Source: Rhizobium sp. AAP43
GTDB taxonomy: Bacteria > Pseudomonadota > Alphaproteobacteria > Rhizobiales > Rhizobiaceae
DNA length: 64,000 nucleotides
Direction of reading: 5' to 3'
Assembly (NCBI RefSeq): GCF_001296045.1
Contig: NZ_LJHS01000060.1
Span: forward strand, 1 to 64,000
Each line of letters begins with the position of its first letter. Within the stretch, counting starts at the first letter, position 1. Positions 61,940 to 64,000 of this stretch are shown one piece after another. A model generated the notes under the pieces. That model saw only the letters and a program-made list of their open reading frames with translations. It did not search any database and was not told where the DNA came from. The position numbers and the translations under genes are program-made.

Positions 61940-62460
61940 CACGCTGCCTCCTGAACTACGATAGAGGCTGCAGCTTCTTCGCCGAGTGCTACGTTGACGA
62001 ACCGTTCCAGGGCGAAGATCGCAATGACGGCGCCACCGACGACAAGAGGCACGAAATCCATGCCGCCAGGCCACCCGAGAACAGGTATCGTGGCCGTCCA
62101 AGTGCCCGCAGCAAGCAGCACGCCGTAATAACTCATGGCTGCACCGAACAGGACAATCAGGCCGAGACTGGTGAGATCCATCAGCTTCTGGATCGGCTCC
62201 GATGCACCATGCCGGATGAAATCAAGACCGAGATGCACACTTTCGCGAACACCGACGGCTGATCCCAGCAGGATGAACCATGCCATCAATTGCAGTGACA
62301 GCGGTTCGGACCAGCTCGGCGTATCATTGAGCACATAGCGGCCGAAGATCTGCCAACCGATGATCAAGGTCATGACGACCAGGCCGGTTGCCGACAGATA
62401 GAGACAAAACTGGCTGAGACGCTCGAGCGCCGGCCGTATCGCGCGCAGAAAGGGCAACAT
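61939..62460 (-). CDS. TRAP transporter small permease (DctQ family)
   Basis: This 173-residue protein has four membrane helices (LYLSATGLVVMTLIIGWQIFG, the LMAWFILLGSAVG region, LGLIVLFGAAMSYYGVLLAAG and VPLVVGGAVIAIFALERFV). The conserved GRYVLNDTPSWSEPLSLQLM and the amphipathic segment ESVHLGLDFI are typical of DctQ. The ATG at 62460 is preferred; an upstream frame only runs into the hairpin region. It pairs with the large permease, whose ATG overlaps its stop. Confidence 0.92.
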   Translation of the reverse strand: MLPFLRAIRPALERLSQFCLYLSATGLVVMTLIIGWQIFGRYVLNDTPSWSEPLSLQLMAWFILLGSAVGVRESVHLGLDFIRHGASEPIQKLMDLTSLGLIVLFGAAMSYYGVLLAAGTWTATIPVLGWPGGMDFVPLVVGGAVIAIFALERFVNVALGEEAAASIVVQEAA

Positions 62461-62490
62461 GGAACCTCCGAAATTCAAACACCGGCGAAA

Positions 62491-62523
62491 CGGGCCGGCC
62501 GCAATCGACATGCGGCCGGCCCG
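62491..62523 (-). other. Intercistronic hairpin after the TRAP binding-protein gene
   Basis: CGGGCCGGCCGCA and TGCGGCCGGCCCG form a perfect 13-bp stem with a seven-base loop, the strongest hairpin in the window. It lies six bases after the binding-protein stop and before the small-permease start, without a T run. Confidence 0.8.
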
Positions 62524-62528
62524 TCAGG

Positions 62529-63503
62529 TCATTTGACGGCGCGGACACGCTCGACCAGTTCCTTCATCTTCGGATCGGTGATGAACTTGTCGTAGACTGG
62601 CTGCATGGCGGCGGAGAACTCGGCCTTGTCGACCATGATGATGTTAGCGCCAGAAGCGCGGATTTTCTCTTCCGATGCTTTCTCGCGGGCCTGCCAGAGT
62701 TCGCGCATCTTGCCGACCGATTCCTTGGCGGCTTCGCGGAGGACCTTCTGGTCTTCCGGCGTCAGCTTGTCCCAGGTGATCTTGGAGATGGCGAGGATTT
62801 CCGGCGTCAGCGAGTGTTCGGTGAGCGTGTAATTCTTCGCGACTTCGAAGTGGCGCGAGGATTCATAAGAGGGCCAGTTATTCTCGGCGGCATCGACGAC
62901 TCCTGTTTCCAGCGAGGAATAGACTTCGCCGAAAGGCATCGGGGTTGGGTTGGCGCCAAAGGCTTCCATCATCGCGATCCACAGATCCGACTGCTGGACG
63001 CGAACCTTCATGCCAGAGAGGTCTGCCAGTTTTTCGATCGGCTTTTTGGTCGAATAGAAGGAGCGCGCGCCGGAATCGTAGAATGCGAGCCCAACCAGAC
63101 CATGAGGTTCGAAGGCAGCAAGCACTTCATCGCCAATTTCACCATCGACAACCTTGTGCATGTGATCGGTGTCGCGGAACAGGAAGGGCAGACCGAAGAC
63201 GACGGTTTCCGGCACGAGATTGTTGAAGGGCGCGCTGTTGACGCGGTTCATGTCGATCACGCCGAAACGGGTCTGCTCGATCGTGTCCTTTTCGGTGCCG
63301 AGCGTGGCATTGTTCATCACCTGAATGGTGATGCGGCCATTCGTCTTTTGCGAGACAAGCTCACCCATGAACTTTACCGCGTCGACGGTCGGATAACCAT
63401 CCGGGTGAATGTCGGCCGAACGCAGGGTGATTTCTTGGGCGAAAGCGGCGCCTCCCGCCAGCGACAGGCTCAGTGCGAGCCCGAACAGTGCAGTTTTCTT
63501 CAT
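62529..63503 (-). CDS. TRAP transporter substrate-binding protein (DctP family)
   Basis: This 324-residue periplasmic protein has a signal peptide (KKTALFGLALSLSLAGGAAFA) and a mature start EITLRSADIHPDGYPTV. The conserved GLVGLAFYDSGARSFYSTKKPIEKLADLSGMKVRVQQSDL region contains the arginine (in MKVRVQ) that binds the ligand carboxylate. PMPFGEVYSSLETGVVDAAENNW is the usual second signature. It begins the TRAP unit. The ligand is a carboxylic or sugar acid; adjacent genes do not fix it. Confidence 0.94.
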   Translation of the reverse strand: MKKTALFGLALSLSLAGGAAFAQEITLRSADIHPDGYPTVDAVKFMGELVSQKTNGRITIQVMNNATLGTEKDTIEQTRFGVIDMNRVNSAPFNNLVPETVVFGLPFLFRDTDHMHKVVDGEIGDEVLAAFEPHGLVGLAFYDSGARSFYSTKKPIEKLADLSGMKVRVQQSDLWIAMMEAFGANPTPMPFGEVYSSLETGVVDAAENNWPSYESSRHFEVAKNYTLTEHSLTPEILAISKITWDKLTPEDQKVLREAAKESVGKMRELWQAREKASEEKIRASGANIIMVDKAEFSAAMQPVYDKFITDPKMKELVERVRAVK

Positions 63504-63564
63504 TGCCTTCCTCCTCCTTGTTATGCCGCTGGAACCTCCCGTTCCCGCGGTTTTGACCGGTCGG

Positions 63565-64000
63565 CTAGAGCTTGCCTCCAGCCTTCAGACCGAACAGTTC
63601 TTCCGGATTGTCGACGAGCGCGAGGTGTCGGGCCTCCTCGCCCGAAAACCAGCTCAATACGGTGTCCGTGAGTGCAGCGTCGTCCGGATAATCCGCCTGG
63701 CTGCGGGCCAGGTTGTGCGGCCAGTTGCTGCCCCAGACGATCCTTTCGGGCGCGTGAGCAGCAAGGCTCTGGGAAACGGCTGCGACGTCTGCAAAATCTG
63801 GGCCACCGGTCTTTGAAGACTCGTAGGCTCCGGCGAATTTGAACCAGCAGTTTCCGCGGTCGATCAGCCGTTTTGCGGCAGCCACCTGAGGGCTATCCGG
63901 CGTCACGCCACAGAAGAACTTGCCGTGATGATCGAGAACCCAGCGTGAGCGGATCGCGGACAGCTTCTCTTCATGCTCGAGAATATTGCTGCCGTCGAAC
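63565..64000 (-). CDS. Amidohydrolase 2 family metal-dependent hydrolase (partial)
   Basis: This is the C-terminal 144 residues of a TIM-barrel amidohydrolase; the rest lies beyond the window end. Visible are the barrel stretch SRWVLDHHGKFFCG, NCWFKFAGAYESSK and the late motif ERIVWGSNWPHNLARS, typical of 2-pyrone-4,6-dicarboxylate lactonase-like and related lactonases. The TRAP binding-protein gene follows downstream on the same strand, 61 bases away, so the enzyme may act on the imported acid or its lactone. Frame is open to base 64000; the start is not visible. Confidence 0.85.
   Translation of the reverse strand, partial: FDGSNILEHEEKLSAIRSRWVLDHHGKFFCGVTPDSPQVAAAKRLIDRGNCWFKFAGAYESSKTGGPDFADVAAVSQSLAAHAPERIVWGSNWPHNLARSQADYPDDAALTDTVLSWFSGEEARHLALVDNPEELFGLKAGGKL

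Noticed and set aside
60509..61954. 481-codon open frame opposite the TRAP large permease
   Set aside because: The translation is very hydrophilic and Asp/Gly-rich, the usual reverse-strand image of a membrane-protein gene.

Overview
The window looks like part of a large secondary replicon (megaplasmid or chromid) from a member of the Rhizobiaceae (Agrobacterium/Rhizobium/Sinorhizobium relatives). The main reasons are a complete repABC replication and partition cassette (54894-58763) with a countertranscript-RNA locus and a consensus parS palindrome, a lactose operon in the lacE-F-G-Z-K order known from Agrobacterium and Sinorhizobium, a smoEFGK-smoS-mtlK polyol operon, and UDP-QuiNAc-type surface-polysaccharide genes. 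Most of the cargo is catabolic: seven import systems (FhuCDB-type iron-siderophore, LacEFGK, two Dpp-type ABC systems, SmoEFGK, a DMT carrier and a TRAP transporter), each next to enzymes or a regulator. I see no rRNA, tRNA, CRISPR array, transposase or phage gene.

Layout. 1-749: non-coding, with short palindromic repeats. 750-908: YqaE/Pmp3-type membrane peptide. 914-5577: AraC regulator and divergent siderophore importer. 5593-13297: lactose operon with its LacI-type repressor and a shared operator-like palindrome. 13573-25778: an acid-sugar region with a DUF1537 four-carbon acid-sugar kinase and FCD-GntR regulator, a divergent unit of BNR/sialidase-like protein, PdxA2 and iron alcohol dehydrogenase, then a DMT carrier, a Dpp-type importer and a DapA/NanA-type aldolase. 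25880-33695: seven genes on the minus strand, amiC-amiR-dppC-dppB-SBP-fmdA-dppDF, with an intrinsic terminator in the leader as expected for AmiR (ANTAR) antitermination. 33933-43964: polyol operon with FGGY kinase, HAD phosphatase and SmoC regulator. 44075-46393: ECF sigma factor, membrane anti-sigma factor and divergent DUF4394 secreted protein with mirrored promoter elements. 46534-49694: glycerate kinase and TreZ. 49665-53130: UDP-QuiNAc-type dehydratase, reductase and sugar transferase. 53375-54538: NAGGN-system M42 peptidase. 54894-59387: repABC, parS and recX. 59405-64000: ornithine cyclodeaminase family enzyme, TRAP transporter and an amidohydrolase cut by the window end.

Three themes stand out. 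(1) The amide-sensor operon combines AmiC/AmiR control, a peptide-type importer and a formamidase/acetamidase with one-to-four-base gene overlaps. (2) Each ABC or TRAP solute-binding-protein gene that is followed by another gene of its operon has a GC hairpin directly after its stop codon, which suggests a common way to make more binding protein than the downstream products. (3) The acid-sugar region contains a plausible kinase plus PdxA2 route to dihydroxyacetone phosphate, but it is joined to a sialidase-like protein and an aldolase that no pathway I know explains. All functions are inferred from sequence families read by eye; no database search was possible.
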